A stretch of 64,000 nt of DNA from assembly GCA_030065125.1 (NCBI GenBank), contig JASJDM010000012.1:120401-184400 (forward strand). Reading direction: 5' to 3'. The notes beneath the pieces were generated by a model. It was given only the letters and a program-made list of their open reading frames with translations, had not been told where the DNA came from and ran no database searches. A program made the translations under genes and the position numbers. Within the stretch, counting starts at the first letter, position 1, and each line of letters opens with the position of its first letter. Shown piece after piece: positions 15,879 to 25,219 of the stretch. This DNA comes from Lysobacterales bacterium. GTDB lineage: Bacteria > Pseudomonadota > Gammaproteobacteria > Xanthomonadales > SZUA-38.

Positions 15879-17048
15879 ATGCACACCAACCCGGCAGGAA
15901 GCTCAGGGCGGCATTCGCGGACAAGGGCCCGCCGACGCCGAGTATCGTCTGCACTGGTGATCAGCCTCACCATGGCTCCAGGTATCTGGTTCACACAACC
16001 GCTTGGCGCCCAGGACAATGGCTCGACATCGCCTGCTCAGCAAACGACAGAACATCCGATTCGACAGGGACTCGAGGGGCTGGTCACAAGCATTGCCGCC
16101 CGGGGAGAGGGCATAACGCCACTTATGGGAGCGGCCAGGTCGAATGACGTCGAGGAGCTGGAGCGGCAGATTGCCGGAGGTGCCGACGTAAACGAAACCA
16201 GTCGACATGGCTGGACCGCGCTGATGTTTGCCGCCTGGCAGGGGCATGCCGAGTCTGTGGAGCGGCTTCTGGACGCGGGCGCCGACCCCAACATGGTCTC
16301 AAAACGCATCACCGGCAACACTCAGGCACCGACGCCCAGGACGACCGCACTGGCCCAGGCGACCGAGAGTGAGCACATCGATGTCGCGTTCATGCTGCTG
16401 GCCCGGGGTGCCGTGGCCGATCCGATATCCGTTGCCATTGCAGGCGGTGCGGAGGATCTCTCGCTGATCAGAGAGATGCGGGCCCGGGGCGCGGACCTGA
16501 GCCGGTACAGCGGGGTGATGTACTATCCGTCGGCCCTCAGCGTGGCCTGCGGGAGCGGAAGGTTGAAAAACGTCGAGTGGCTGATCGACAACGGCGCGAC
16601 GCCGGACCTGGATGCCCTGTTCGCGGCGGTGGGCGGTGATGAACTGGAAATCGTGGCCTTCCTCGTGACGCTCAACACTGAGCGTGGTCTGTATTCCGAA
16701 CAGGATTTATCAGCCGCATTTCTCCACGCTGCCACCAAAAACAATACAAAGCCGGCCAACTACGACCGAAACCTGCAGGTGATCGAGTTGCTGCTGGCCC
16801 ACGGCGCAGACCGGAATTACCGCCAGGGCCGCGTCACCGCCGAGATGGTTCTCGCGAGTCACAAGGAGGGCAGAGTTCCTCAGGTGATTGGTAACGTTTC
16901 AGACCAGACGGCATTGGAATTTCTCAGGGAGCAACGGGTTCAAGCCGTGGAGCGCATCAAGCTGAATCGGTATGGCGAGAATCAGCAGGCCTGGGAGAAA
17001 GGCTGGCTCAAACATAGAGATGCAATCATCGAGCTGCTCGAAACCTGA
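15879..17048 (+). CDS. Exported ankyrin-repeat protein
   Basis: 389 residues. A strongly basic N-terminus (RTRARRRR) precedes a hydrophobic run (VSSALVISLTMAPGIW) ending in PLGAQ, a signal peptide, so the protein probably acts in the periplasm or outside. Ankyrin repeats follow from about residue 80: TPLMGAARSNDVEELERQI, then WTALMFAAWQGHAESVERLL, further degenerate copies around 160-260, and VIELLLAHGADRNY near 300. The last 70 residues are a charged helical tail without repeats. Ankyrin repeats bind other proteins; the partner is not evident. The start has AGGGACCGG upstream. It is convergent with the cupin gene. Confidence 0.82.
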   Translation: MHTNPAGSSGRHSRTRARRRRVSSALVISLTMAPGIWFTQPLGAQDNGSTSPAQQTTEHPIRQGLEGLVTSIAARGEGITPLMGAARSNDVEELERQIAGGADVNETSRHGWTALMFAAWQGHAESVERLLDAGADPNMVSKRITGNTQAPTPRTTALAQATESEHIDVAFMLLARGAVADPISVAIAGGAEDLSLIREMRARGADLSRYSGVMYYPSALSVACGSGRLKNVEWLIDNGATPDLDALFAAVGGDELEIVAFLVTLNTERGLYSEQDLSAAFLHAATKNNTKPANYDRNLQVIELLLAHGADRNYRQGRVTAEMVLASHKEGRVPQVIGNVSDQTALEFLREQRVQAVERIKLNRYGENQQAWEKGWLKHRDAIIELLET

Positions 17049-17116
17049 TGACAGGTCGGAATCCTTGCCACCGAGGGAGTGCGTTCTGATCTCGGTGACT
17101 TGAGCCTCGCGTTGTC

Positions 17117-18142
17117 CTAGCGGCGCCCGCCGCCCTGCAACCGACCCATCAGATACTGGTGGATCTGCTCACTGACGGCGGGGTTTTTTGGTCCCAGTAT
17201 CCCCGCGTGGGAACCGGCAAGGTGTTCCACCGGGTCGCCGTTGGTTTCAAATACGTAATGATCCATGAATGCTTTCCAGGCATCGCGTTCTGCCGGTGGC
17301 AGGTGGCGCAGGGCCTGGATGGCGTGGACCAGGCAGGGAAAAGGTGCCGCGCTGGCGATTTGCACGTGGCTGAAAAAGTAATTGATGAGAATGTTCAATC
17401 GATCCAGTGACTCCACGTGGTGCCACCAGGGCGACGGCACGTAGATGGCGTCGCCGGGTTCGAGTTCCACCGACATGGCAGCCTCCATGGCCTGGGCAAA
17501 GCGCGGAAAACGATCAAGATCCGGTGCCCGGATATCGACCAGGCTGACCGGCTGACCGGCCGGCGTGAAATCCAGGCGACCGATGTACAGGTTTTTCACC
17601 TGCTCGGGCGGGAACAGGGTAAAACGGCGCCGTCCGCTGGCAGCGAAAGCCAGGTTGCTGGCCTCGTCAAAGTGCGCCGGGACCACGACCTGGCTGCCGA
17701 TCCAGATGGTCGCCTGCAGCGTCGGCGGCAGAAAAGGAGTGTTCACCTCGTGCTCCAGTCCCGGCAGCAGTTCCCTGATCACCAGGGACTGGAAAGCAAA
17801 GTTCGGGTCGCTGTGCTGGGGGTTGCGCTCGAGAATGCGCCGCAAGCCGCCGGCGACGGTAGTCTTCTCATGGGTGAAATTCATGCCATCCAGGCGGTCG
17901 TTGTAGGTCAGTCGACCACCTTCGGCATGGGGTGAGACGGCAATCTCCACCGTATGGCCCGATTCGAAACGGCCCAGGTAGTCAACCACCGCTTCCGGGG
18001 ATTCCTGCGCAGCCTTGACGATGTTCCAGTCCCGTCCAAGTCCGCGCATGACCGCCGGCACCTGGCGCTCGACCACCTCGGTCACAAAGTTTTCCCGGGT
18101 TACCCCTGATACCTCCCTGGGGCTGGGCAAGTCGCTGATCAT
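17117..18142 (-). CDS. Cupin-like (JmjC-type) domain protein
   Basis: About 341 residues from the ATG at 18142 (MISDLPSPREVSG). The fold is the cupin-like/JmjC family of Fe(II)- and 2-oxoglutarate-dependent oxygenases. Metal-binding residues are visible in PAHFDEASNLAF (H-x-D) and the later PSPWWHHVES (distal His). The flanking segments VVPAHFDE, RRRFTLFPPEQ, LEPGDAIYVPSPWWHHV are typical. Members hydroxylate proteins or small molecules, and the substrate here is unknown. The frame is open to 18346, but that upstream part lacks family similarity and overlaps the divergent promoter region. It is divergent from the Lon-related protease gene. Confidence 0.85.
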   Translation of the reverse strand: MISDLPSPREVSGVTRENFVTEVVERQVPAVMRGLGRDWNIVKAAQESPEAVVDYLGRFESGHTVEIAVSPHAEGGRLTYNDRLDGMNFTHEKTTVAGGLRRILERNPQHSDPNFAFQSLVIRELLPGLEHEVNTPFLPPTLQATIWIGSQVVVPAHFDEASNLAFAASGRRRFTLFPPEQVKNLYIGRLDFTPAGQPVSLVDIRAPDLDRFPRFAQAMEAAMSVELEPGDAIYVPSPWWHHVESLDRLNILINYFFSHVQIASAAPFPCLVHAIQALRHLPPAERDAWKAFMDHYVFETNGDPVEHLAGSHAGILGPKNPAVSEQIHQYLMGRLQGGGRR

Positions 18143-18349
18143 CAATTCCGATTCATCCTGTCGGTGGGGCCGGCCTTTGCCGCCGGTGTGTGCAAATCCA
18201 GGCTGGGTCTGGATTTCACCGCGTGGGACGGAAGTATAGACCAGTATTTTTCGGCACCACAAAGGGTTCCGCGATGGTTGCCCGGTGATAACCGCCAGGG
18301 GCTTGGGCTGAGCGATCCGGGCCTGGGTCGTGCCCCGCTTAGGCACAAT

Positions 18350-18367
18350 TCCGGATTGTCCGGATTG
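18350..18367 (+). repeat. 9 bp tandem duplication before the Lon-related protease gene
   Basis: TCCGGATTG occurs twice head to tail (18350-18358 and 18359-18367), 29 bp before the ATG at 18397. It could be a regulator half-site pair or a chance duplication. Confidence 0.4.
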
Positions 18368-18396
18368 GCGTCACTTCTAGGATTTTCCATAGGACC

Positions 18397-20808
18397 ATGA
18401 AAAGAACGGCCCCGACAGAACTGAAGGCGGACCAGCTGCACATTGCGTGCGAGCTGGACGGGATGGATTTCGAGTTTACCGACAGTCTGATTGAGACTGG
18501 AGAGCGCTTCGGTCAACAGCGCGCGGTGGAAGCCATTCGCTTTGGCATCGAGGTGGACGGACCGGGTTATAACCTGTTCGTGCTGGGGCCGCACGGCAGC
18601 AATCGCCACGGACTGGTGCGCGATCACGTTGTCGAGAAGGCCGAGCAGCAGCCCCCGCCGGCCGACTGGTGTTATGTCAACAATTTCAGGGACCCACAAA
18701 AGCCTCGCGCTCTGAGCCTCCCCAGCGGGAAGGGCCGGGAATTTCGCGACGATATGGCCGCGCTGATCGAGGATCTGAAGCTGGCGATCCCGGCGGCTTT
18801 TGAAGGCGACGACTACCGCAATCAACTCAAAGCCATCGAGAAGGAAGTTCAGCAAAAGCTGACAGCGCGCTGGAAGGCCTTCGAGCTGGAGGCCGCTGAG
18901 GAAGACGTGGCCGTCATGCAGACGTCGACGGGTTGGGTGCTGGTGCCGGTGCGCGACCAGCACGTCCTCAGTGAGGAGGAGGCCGGCGATCTGCCCGAGG
19001 AAGAACAGAAAAAGATCGGTGACAGTATCGCGCGGCTGAGCAAGCGCCTGCGCGAGCATCTGGAGCACGTGCCCCAACTGCGCAAGGCACACCGGGAACA
19101 GATCAAGAAACTGGACCGGGACGTCATGACCCAGGCGGTAGGCGTGCTGCTGCGGGAGTTGAAGGACCGCTATGTGGATCTGCCCCACATCGTGGCCTGG
19201 CTGGAAGAAGTCGAGCAGCAGATTGTAGAAAACGCCGGTGACTTCCGGGAGCAGGAACCCTCACCCTTGCCCTTTGTCGATCAATCCAAGCCAAGCTTTT
19301 CCAGCTACGAGGTCAACCTGCTGGTCGACGGGGAACCGGACAACGGCTGTCCGGTGATCTATGAGCCCAATCCCAGCTACACCAACGTGCTGGGCTGCAT
19401 GGAGCACCAGGCTCAGTTCGGCGCGCTGGTCACCGATTTCAGGATGATTCGATCCGGTGCCCTGCACCGGGCCAACGGCGGTTACCTGATTCTCGACATG
19501 TGGCGGGTATTGAGCCGGCCCTTCGTGTGGGACGCGCTGAAGCAGGCCCTGTTCTCCAGCTCGCTGCGAATCGAGAATCCCGGCGAGGCCTATGGGCTGA
19601 TCAGCACTGCGTCGCTGCAGCCGGAGCCGATCCCGTTGAAGGCCAAGATCATTCTGATCGGTGAGCGATGGCTGTACTACCTGCTGTGCTTCTACGACAG
19701 CGAGTTCCACGAGCTGTTCCGGGTGACAGTGGACCTGGAGGACGATCTGCCGCGAACCCGCGACAACACCGAGGCTTGCGCGTATCTGATCGCTGACCTC
19801 ATCCGCATGGAGAAGCTTCAGCCGTTCAGCCGCAACGCGGTCAGGGCCGTCATCGAACAGCGCGCCCGGGCCGTGTCCGACAGCGAGCGCCTGTCCACCC
19901 ACATGCGATCCCTCCAGGATCTGCTGATTCAGGCTGACTACTGGGCCCGCTCCCGCGGCGCCGAAACGGTTCACCGGGAAGACGTGAAAACGGCACTTGA
20001 TCAGATTCACGACCGCCTGGAGCGAATCCGAAGGCGCCTGCTGGAGGCGGTGGAGCGCGACGTTCTTTTGATCGACACCCGGGGCGAGCAGGTCGGGCAG
20101 ATTAACGGGCTGTCCGTGCTGTCGCTGGGGGAATACCGTTTTGGCCACCCGATGCGCATTACCGCCACCAGCCGGATCGGAAGCGGGGAGGTCGTGGACA
20201 TTGAGCGGGAAGTGAAGCTGGGCGGCAAGATCCACTCCAAGGGCATGATGATACTGTCCTCGGCTCTGGCCGCCCGATACGCCAGTGATATGCCGCTGTC
20301 GCTGCACGCCAGCGTGGTGTTTGAGCAGTCATACGGCGGAGTGGATGGCGATAGCGCGTCGGTGGCTGAGCTTTGCGTGCTGCTTTCCTCGCTGTCGGAT
20401 GTGCCCATTCGACAGAATCTGGCGGTGACCGGCTCCATCAACCAGCTGGGCCGGGTGCAGGTCATCGGGGGAATCAACGAGAAAGTTGAAGGATTCTTCG
20501 AGGTGTGCCGGCGGCGTGGCCTGGATGGCAGCCACGGTGTGGTCATGCCCGCGGAAAACGTCCAGCACCTGATGCTCCGGGAGGAGGTGGTTGAAGCCGT
20601 GAAAGCGGGTCAGTTCCACATCTACCCGGTGTCCACCATCGACGAGGCCTTATCGGTGTTGACCGGGCAGTCGGCTGGTGAGCGCGACGAGCAGGGTGCA
20701 TTTCCGGAGGATTCCGTCAACGGCAGGGTGGAACGCCAGCTCAGGGTCTACGCTGAATTGCGGCAGGATTTCGGCAGGAGTTCCCGGGAGGGAGAGGGCA
20801 GTGACTGA
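18397..20808 (+). CDS. Lon-related protease (AAA_32/Lon C-terminal family)
   Basis: 803 residues, the normal length for the YcbZ-like Lon-related proteases. The AAA-like N-terminal part has a nucleotide-loop position reading VLGPHGSNRHGLVRD, where the usual Walker A lysine is absent. A long charged helical insert (about 130-260) and helical subdomain follow. The C-terminal Lon-type peptidase domain (about 570-770) carries the Ser-Lys dyad: Ser in GVDGDSASVAELC and Lys in GGINEKVEGFF. It should degrade cytoplasmic proteins, perhaps without strong ATP dependence. The ATG has AGGACC immediately upstream. It overlaps the following UspA-like gene by 8 bp, implying translational coupling. Confidence 0.9.
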   Translation: MKRTAPTELKADQLHIACELDGMDFEFTDSLIETGERFGQQRAVEAIRFGIEVDGPGYNLFVLGPHGSNRHGLVRDHVVEKAEQQPPPADWCYVNNFRDPQKPRALSLPSGKGREFRDDMAALIEDLKLAIPAAFEGDDYRNQLKAIEKEVQQKLTARWKAFELEAAEEDVAVMQTSTGWVLVPVRDQHVLSEEEAGDLPEEEQKKIGDSIARLSKRLREHLEHVPQLRKAHREQIKKLDRDVMTQAVGVLLRELKDRYVDLPHIVAWLEEVEQQIVENAGDFREQEPSPLPFVDQSKPSFSSYEVNLLVDGEPDNGCPVIYEPNPSYTNVLGCMEHQAQFGALVTDFRMIRSGALHRANGGYLILDMWRVLSRPFVWDALKQALFSSSLRIENPGEAYGLISTASLQPEPIPLKAKIILIGERWLYYLLCFYDSEFHELFRVTVDLEDDLPRTRDNTEACAYLIADLIRMEKLQPFSRNAVRAVIEQRARAVSDSERLSTHMRSLQDLLIQADYWARSRGAETVHREDVKTALDQIHDRLERIRRRLLEAVERDVLLIDTRGEQVGQINGLSVLSLGEYRFGHPMRITATSRIGSGEVVDIEREVKLGGKIHSKGMMILSSALAARYASDMPLSLHASVVFEQSYGGVDGDSASVAELCVLLSSLSDVPIRQNLAVTGSINQLGRVQVIGGINEKVEGFFEVCRRRGLDGSHGVVMPAENVQHLMLREEVVEAVKAGQFHIYPVSTIDEALSVLTGQSAGERDEQGAFPEDSVNGRVERQLRVYAELRQDFGRSSREGEGSD

Positions 20809-21328
20809 GCAGGAAACACGTCGAGTTGTCCTGCTGCTCACCGAAGACGAGCCCCTGAGTCACGTGTGGGAGGCGGCCCAGGCCCTGGCTGGAGAGACCG
20901 ACGAGGAACTGGTGGTGCTTTTTGTCGTTGATGACCGCTGGCATCGGGCGGCACGCCTGCCCTACACCATGGAGGTTTCCACCATTGGCGGGGAGGTACG
21001 CGATTTTTCCGTGCAGCGGGCAGATCAGGTAATCGAGGAAGCCGCCGACAAGGCGCGCCAGCGGCTGGACCGGCTGGCGGCTCGCGCCAACCGGCGACTG
21101 CTGTTCGAAATCCTGTCCACACCGGACCGTGAGCTCATCCAGCGGCTGATCGGTGATGTGCAAAGCACCCTTGTGGCCTCTCGACGATTACTGCACCACC
21201 CCATTCACTCGGTGTTCAAAAACCTGCAGTACGAGATTCTGCTGGTTGACAGCCAGGACGGCGGCAATGACGAGGCACAGGATCGCGAGCCGCACAACGA
21301 CGCCAATGGCAGCGAAGCAGTCCCATAA
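20801..21328 (+). CDS. Small UspA-like protein coupled to the Lon-related protease
   Basis: 175 residues from the GTG at 20801, which has GGGAGGGAGAGGG upstream and overlaps the protease stop by 8 bp. The beginning (RRVVLLLTEDEPLSHVWEAAQALA, then EELVVLFVVDDRWHRAA) has the alternating strand-helix pattern of a universal stress protein. The ATP-binding GxxGx9G(S/T) motif is not seen, so it would be a non-nucleotide-binding variant. The tail after residue 150 is acidic and Asn-rich. Its role may be as an adaptor or regulator of the protease; that rests only on the overlap. Confidence 0.65.
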   Translation: MTEQETRRVVLLLTEDEPLSHVWEAAQALAGETDEELVVLFVVDDRWHRAARLPYTMEVSTIGGEVRDFSVQRADQVIEEAADKARQRLDRLAARANRRLLFEILSTPDRELIQRLIGDVQSTLVASRRLLHHPIHSVFKNLQYEILLVDSQDGGNDEAQDREPHNDANGSEAVP

Positions 21329-21540
21329 AGCCACCCGGCGTTCTAATTATGGCTGATCGACGCGGTAGCGGCGCAATGCTGCACCGACAACTGAGCAGGC
21401 GGTGAGGCCCGCTGACATCCAGGTCGCCGCAATAGCTTGATCGAACAGAGTTGGTTTAGGGTTTGTGCGTATTGGAAGCGACTCTGGAAACCCCAACTCA
21501 GAACAGATCAGGATGTTGCAGAAGGTTCGAGGAGGGCATC

Positions 21541-23079
21541 GTGAAAAACCTCGCAGTGTGCGCGGACGGAACCTGGTGTACGGCGGATCAGGAGGAAAAC
21601 GGTATTCCGACGCCGACCAACGTTGTCCGCCTGATGAATTGCCTGGATGACCAGGCGAAAATCCCCACTGACGGTGAATCCGTAACAGTTGCCGATCAAC
21701 TGCGCTATTACCACCCCGGCGTCGGGACCGAAGGCAGAATCCTCAGCCGGCTCAAGGGCGGTGCCTGGGGTGAGGGACTCAGCAAGAACATACAAAGCGC
21801 GTACCACTGGCTGGCCAGGAATTACTCGCCCGGGGACCGCATATTCCTGTTTGGCTTCAGCCGGGGCGCCTATACGGTGCGCAGTCTGGGCGGGGTCCTG
21901 GGTCGCTGCGGGCTGCTCAATCTGGCAGGAGTACCGCCTGAAAAAGGTTGGAAACGGGTCAAGACCGTCTACCAAAACGGCTACCGCAACAAGGAGCCCC
22001 ATTCCGCGTGGGCCAGGAACTGGAAATTCCACCACAAAGCCAACACCCCCATCCGGTTTCTGGGTGTCTGGGATACGGTGGGAGCGCTGGGCATTCCCGA
22101 CGACATGCCGTTCCTGAACCTGATGGATCAGCCGCGGAAATGGAACTTCCATGATACAAAAATCGGAAAATCCGTGGAGGTCGCACGCCACGCCATTGCT
22201 CTGGATGAACACAGAGCAAGCTTCACGCCGACGCTCTGGGTCAGCGTGCCCAAAAACGCCGACGTCAAACAGATCTGGTTTCCAGGTTCACACAGTGATG
22301 TCGGTGGGGGATATGTGCAGACCGGGCTATCCAATATTGCGCTGATTTGGATGATTCAGGAGGCCGAAGCAGCGGGCCTGGCGTTCAAAAAGGGCGCCGT
22401 GGGTCAGATCCAGGCGGACCCGCAATGTGTTCTGCATGATTCATTCAAGGGCATATTCAAAGCCGTGCGATCACGGCCTCGCAACACGCCCAAGATCAAG
22501 GACGACCGGGTTCACGAATCTGCCAGGCGCCGCCATGAGAGTCCGCCGATCACCCAGGCCCCCTACCGCCCGACGACCGTACTGAAAAAGGGTGATAAGC
22601 CGATCGTCGTCGACATTTACGCGTGCGAGCGCTGGAACAGCACTGGCCTCTACCTGCCGGAGGGCAAGTACCGATTCAGCGCCAGAGGCGAATGGCTCGA
22701 TTGGAATATTCCCTGCGGCCCAGGCGGGACCGACGATGGTGAGTTCAAGCTGGGCGAGGTGGCGCACCTGTTCGGCACCACCCTGGGGTGGTTGGAGTCG
22801 GCATGGAAAGGCGTCAGCGGCAATGAGCAGGCGGACTTCAAGATGACGCGAAGGCACGAGCAATGGCCATGGTTCTCACTGGTCGGCGCCATAGCCAATT
22901 GTAAACGCAAGCCGGCCACGGATGGCACGCCCCACGAGCATCAGGAATTTCTGATCAGCGCGGGTACAACAAAGAACGTGTCGCGAGGTGGATACCTGTA
23001 CGCCTACGCCAACGACGCCTGGGATTTTTATGACAACAACCGCGGCAGTGTGCAATTGACCGTCAAGCGGCTCGAGTGA
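21541..23079 (+). CDS. DUF2235 alpha/beta hydrolase with PA-IL-like C-terminal domain
   Basis: 512 residues from the GTG at 21541, which follows GAGGAGGG at good spacing. Residues 1-330 are a DUF2235 domain, the family that includes type VI phospholipase effectors (Tle1). The nucleophile elbow is GFSRG (Ser107), with candidate acidic and His residues in FLGVWDTVGALG and FPGSHSDVGGGY. Residues about 355-512 (KPIVVDIYACERW, LYLPEGKYRFSARGEW, then YLYAYANDAWDFYDNNRGS) resemble the PA-IL/LecA galactose-binding fold, including the late N-D...NN-x-GS block. There is no signal peptide. The combination suggests a lipase-like enzyme with a sugar-binding targeting module. No immunity or secretion gene adjoins it, and whether it uses the injection system at 31.7 kb is unknown. 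Confidence 0.8.
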   Translation: MKNLAVCADGTWCTADQEENGIPTPTNVVRLMNCLDDQAKIPTDGESVTVADQLRYYHPGVGTEGRILSRLKGGAWGEGLSKNIQSAYHWLARNYSPGDRIFLFGFSRGAYTVRSLGGVLGRCGLLNLAGVPPEKGWKRVKTVYQNGYRNKEPHSAWARNWKFHHKANTPIRFLGVWDTVGALGIPDDMPFLNLMDQPRKWNFHDTKIGKSVEVARHAIALDEHRASFTPTLWVSVPKNADVKQIWFPGSHSDVGGGYVQTGLSNIALIWMIQEAEAAGLAFKKGAVGQIQADPQCVLHDSFKGIFKAVRSRPRNTPKIKDDRVHESARRRHESPPITQAPYRPTTVLKKGDKPIVVDIYACERWNSTGLYLPEGKYRFSARGEWLDWNIPCGPGGTDDGEFKLGEVAHLFGTTLGWLESAWKGVSGNEQADFKMTRRHEQWPWFSLVGAIANCKRKPATDGTPHEHQEFLISAGTTKNVSRGGYLYAYANDAWDFYDNNRGSVQLTVKRLE

Positions 23080-23223
23080 CGACGAACTCGCCGGAATCTT
23101 TGCACTGTGCTGGCCGATGTTCCACAGGCCCATGTGAGCCAGGTGCCAATGCGAATGTCGAGTCAGAGCAGTTGGCGTTATGGATCTCCGGGCGGGCATC
23201 ACTTTGAGGTCCCCAGGATTTGG

Positions 23224-24606
23224 TCAATCGGCAGGCCATGTGGCGCCCTGGGACGCAATGGTTGCGTCAACGGATTCCGTCAGTTCCCGTAAAGCCTTGG
23301 ACACCTGCACCGGGTAGCAGGGCGTCTCTTCAAGGGATCGCAACTCCTCGGGCAGGCGGTCCACCTGCGCCGCCAGGTACTGGCGGCTCTCCCCGAGACT
23401 GGGCAACGCTGCCCGGCGGCCATCGGTCATCACCCGTCGCAGCAGCGGTTCCCCCGTGGCCCGGGTGTCGTCCAGGGTCGTTAGCACGTCCCCGCACATG
23501 AGTCCCCGGCTGTCGTGTTGGCGCCAGACCTGTTTGCGCCCGGGCCAGGTTGATTTGCCCCTGGAAATCTTCCGCCGCGCCACGCCGTCATACTCTTCCA
23601 GCTTGTAGGCGCAGTCCAGGTAAGGTGCATCGGCGCTGACGTCCATCCTGGTGCCCACCCCGAAGCCGTCAATGGGGGCGTCTGCAAGGGCGGCCAGCCG
23701 GTGCTCGTCGATGCTCCCGCTGGCGAAAATCCTGACCTGCCCGGCGCCGCCCTTGTCCAGCACCTGGCGGACCTGCCGGGCCAGGGCGCCGAGGTCGCCG
23801 CTGTCCAGGCGAACCCCGCGGACGTGGATGCCCCTGGCGGATAGGGCCGGCAGGATTTCCACCACCTTTCTGGCGCCCGCCACGGTGTCATAGGTGTCGA
23901 TCAGCAGCACCACGTTGTCCGGATGGCTCTCGGCGAATCGCAGAAATGCCTCTGACTCGTCGTCCTGGGTCTGGATGAAGGAGTGGGCCATGGTGCCGAA
24001 ACAGGGGACTCCGTACATCTGTTCGGCCAGGACCGTGGCGCTGCCGTCGAACCCGGCCAGGTAACAGGCCCGGGCCGCCAGCAGGCCGGCCTCCGCACCG
24101 TGGGCCCGGCGCATGCCGAAATCGATCAGCAGTTTGTCGGGCGCGGCCAGCCGGCAGCGAAGCGCCTTGCTGGCCAGCAGGGTCTGCAGCTGCAGGATGT
24201 TGATCAGGCGGCTTTCAACCAGCTGGGCTTCCGGCAGGGTTGCAATCACTCTGACGATGGGTTCGTCGGCGAAGAACAGCGTGCCTTCGGGCATGGCATC
24301 AACGTGTCCGCTGAATTGCCAGCGGGCCAGGTGGTCCAGGAAATCCTCGCCAAAATCTTTGTTCTGCCGCAGCCAGTCCAGATCGGACGCCGTGAATTTG
24401 AGCTGCTCCAGGTAATCCAGCAGCTGCTCCAGCCCAGCGGCCACCAGGAACGGGCGGTTGTCGGGCAGGCGCCGGACAAAGAACTCAAAAACCGCCTCAC
24501 CGGTCATGCCGTGATCGTAATAGGCCTTGAGCATGGTGAGTTCGTACAGGTCGGTGAACAGGGCGCTGTCGCCGGGCCGTGCAGTGGATGCGGGCCCGGT
24601 GCTCAT
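23224..24606 (-). CDS. pncB: Nicotinate phosphoribosyltransferase
   Basis: 460 residues. It makes nicotinate mononucleotide from nicotinate and PRPP in NAD salvage. The family signatures are TDLYELTMLKAY at the N-terminus, EPIVRVIATLPEAQLVES, DFGMRRAHG (about 163-171), the phosphoribosyl region IHVRGVRLDSGDL, IFASGSIDEH and FGVGTRMDVS. The ATG overlaps the nicotinamidase stop by 4 bp (24603-24606), so the two consecutive salvage enzymes are translationally coupled. Confidence 0.95.
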   Translation of the reverse strand: MSTGPASTARPGDSALFTDLYELTMLKAYYDHGMTGEAVFEFFVRRLPDNRPFLVAAGLEQLLDYLEQLKFTASDLDWLRQNKDFGEDFLDHLARWQFSGHVDAMPEGTLFFADEPIVRVIATLPEAQLVESRLINILQLQTLLASKALRCRLAAPDKLLIDFGMRRAHGAEAGLLAARACYLAGFDGSATVLAEQMYGVPCFGTMAHSFIQTQDDESEAFLRFAESHPDNVVLLIDTYDTVAGARKVVEILPALSARGIHVRGVRLDSGDLGALARQVRQVLDKGGAGQVRIFASGSIDEHRLAALADAPIDGFGVGTRMDVSADAPYLDCAYKLEEYDGVARRKISRGKSTWPGRKQVWRQHDSRGLMCGDVLTTLDDTRATGEPLLRRVMTDGRRAALPSLGESRQYLAAQVDRLPEELRSLEETPCYPVQVSKALRELTESVDATIASQGATWPAD

Positions 24607-25190
24607 GTGATCAGGTCCGAGGTCACCGGCTGGGCGCCGGCTTCCGTCATCTCTCGGACGGCCTGATCGCCGTCGCCCGGATTGACGTTGACGGCGCGGA
24701 TGGCGTCTACCAGCAGGAGCACGTCGAATTCATGCCCCAGCGCGTCCAGTACGGTCTGCAGAACGCAGTAATCCGTGGCAAGGCCCCCAACCACCAGTCG
24801 CTGCACCCCGGCATGGCGAAGTTGGTCGGCCAGGTCGGTGCCGGAAAACCCCGAGTAGGCTTCCTCGTCGGCTCCCGCGGCCTTGGAGATGATCCGTGTC
24901 GTCGGGGGCAGATCAAGCTCAGATACAAAAGCGGCGCCGGGGGATTGCGCGACACAATGGGGCGGCCACGGTCCGCCCTGGTCGGCGAAGGAGCAGTGGT
25001 TGGCGGGGTGCCAGTCGCGGGTCGCATACACCGGAGCGCCGGCTGCCCGGAATCGTTCAATACAGAGGTTCAGCGGTTCCAATACCGCCATGCCGTCTGG
25101 AACACTGAGAGCCCCGTCGGGCCTGGCGAAGTCGTTCTGAACGTCAACGATGACCAGGGCGTCGCCGCTGCGTATTTTCACTACGTTCAT
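24603..25190 (-). CDS. pncA: Nicotinamidase
   Basis: 195 residues of the isochorismatase-like fold, converting nicotinamide to nicotinate. The catalytic triad is visible: Asp in VDVQNDF, Lys in IISKAAG, Cys in TDYCVLQTV. Metal ligands lie in TRDWHPANHCSF. It is the first gene of the PncA-PncB pair and starts 30 bp from the divergent archease gene. Confidence 0.95.
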   Translation of the reverse strand: MNVVKIRSGDALVIVDVQNDFARPDGALSVPDGMAVLEPLNLCIERFRAAGAPVYATRDWHPANHCSFADQGGPWPPHCVAQSPGAAFVSELDLPPTTRIISKAAGADEEAYSGFSGTDLADQLRHAGVQRLVVGGLATDYCVLQTVLDALGHEFDVLLLVDAIRAVNVNPGDGDQAVREMTEAGAQPVTSDLIT

Positions 25191-25219
25191 TGACGGTCTC
25201 CTTCAGCTATCCTCGCAGA

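Noticed and set aside
17069..17097. CACCGAG...CTCGGTG dyad between the ankyrin and cupin genes as a terminator
   Set aside because: The stem has 7 bp but a 15-nt loop and no T-run on either side; chance cannot be excluded.
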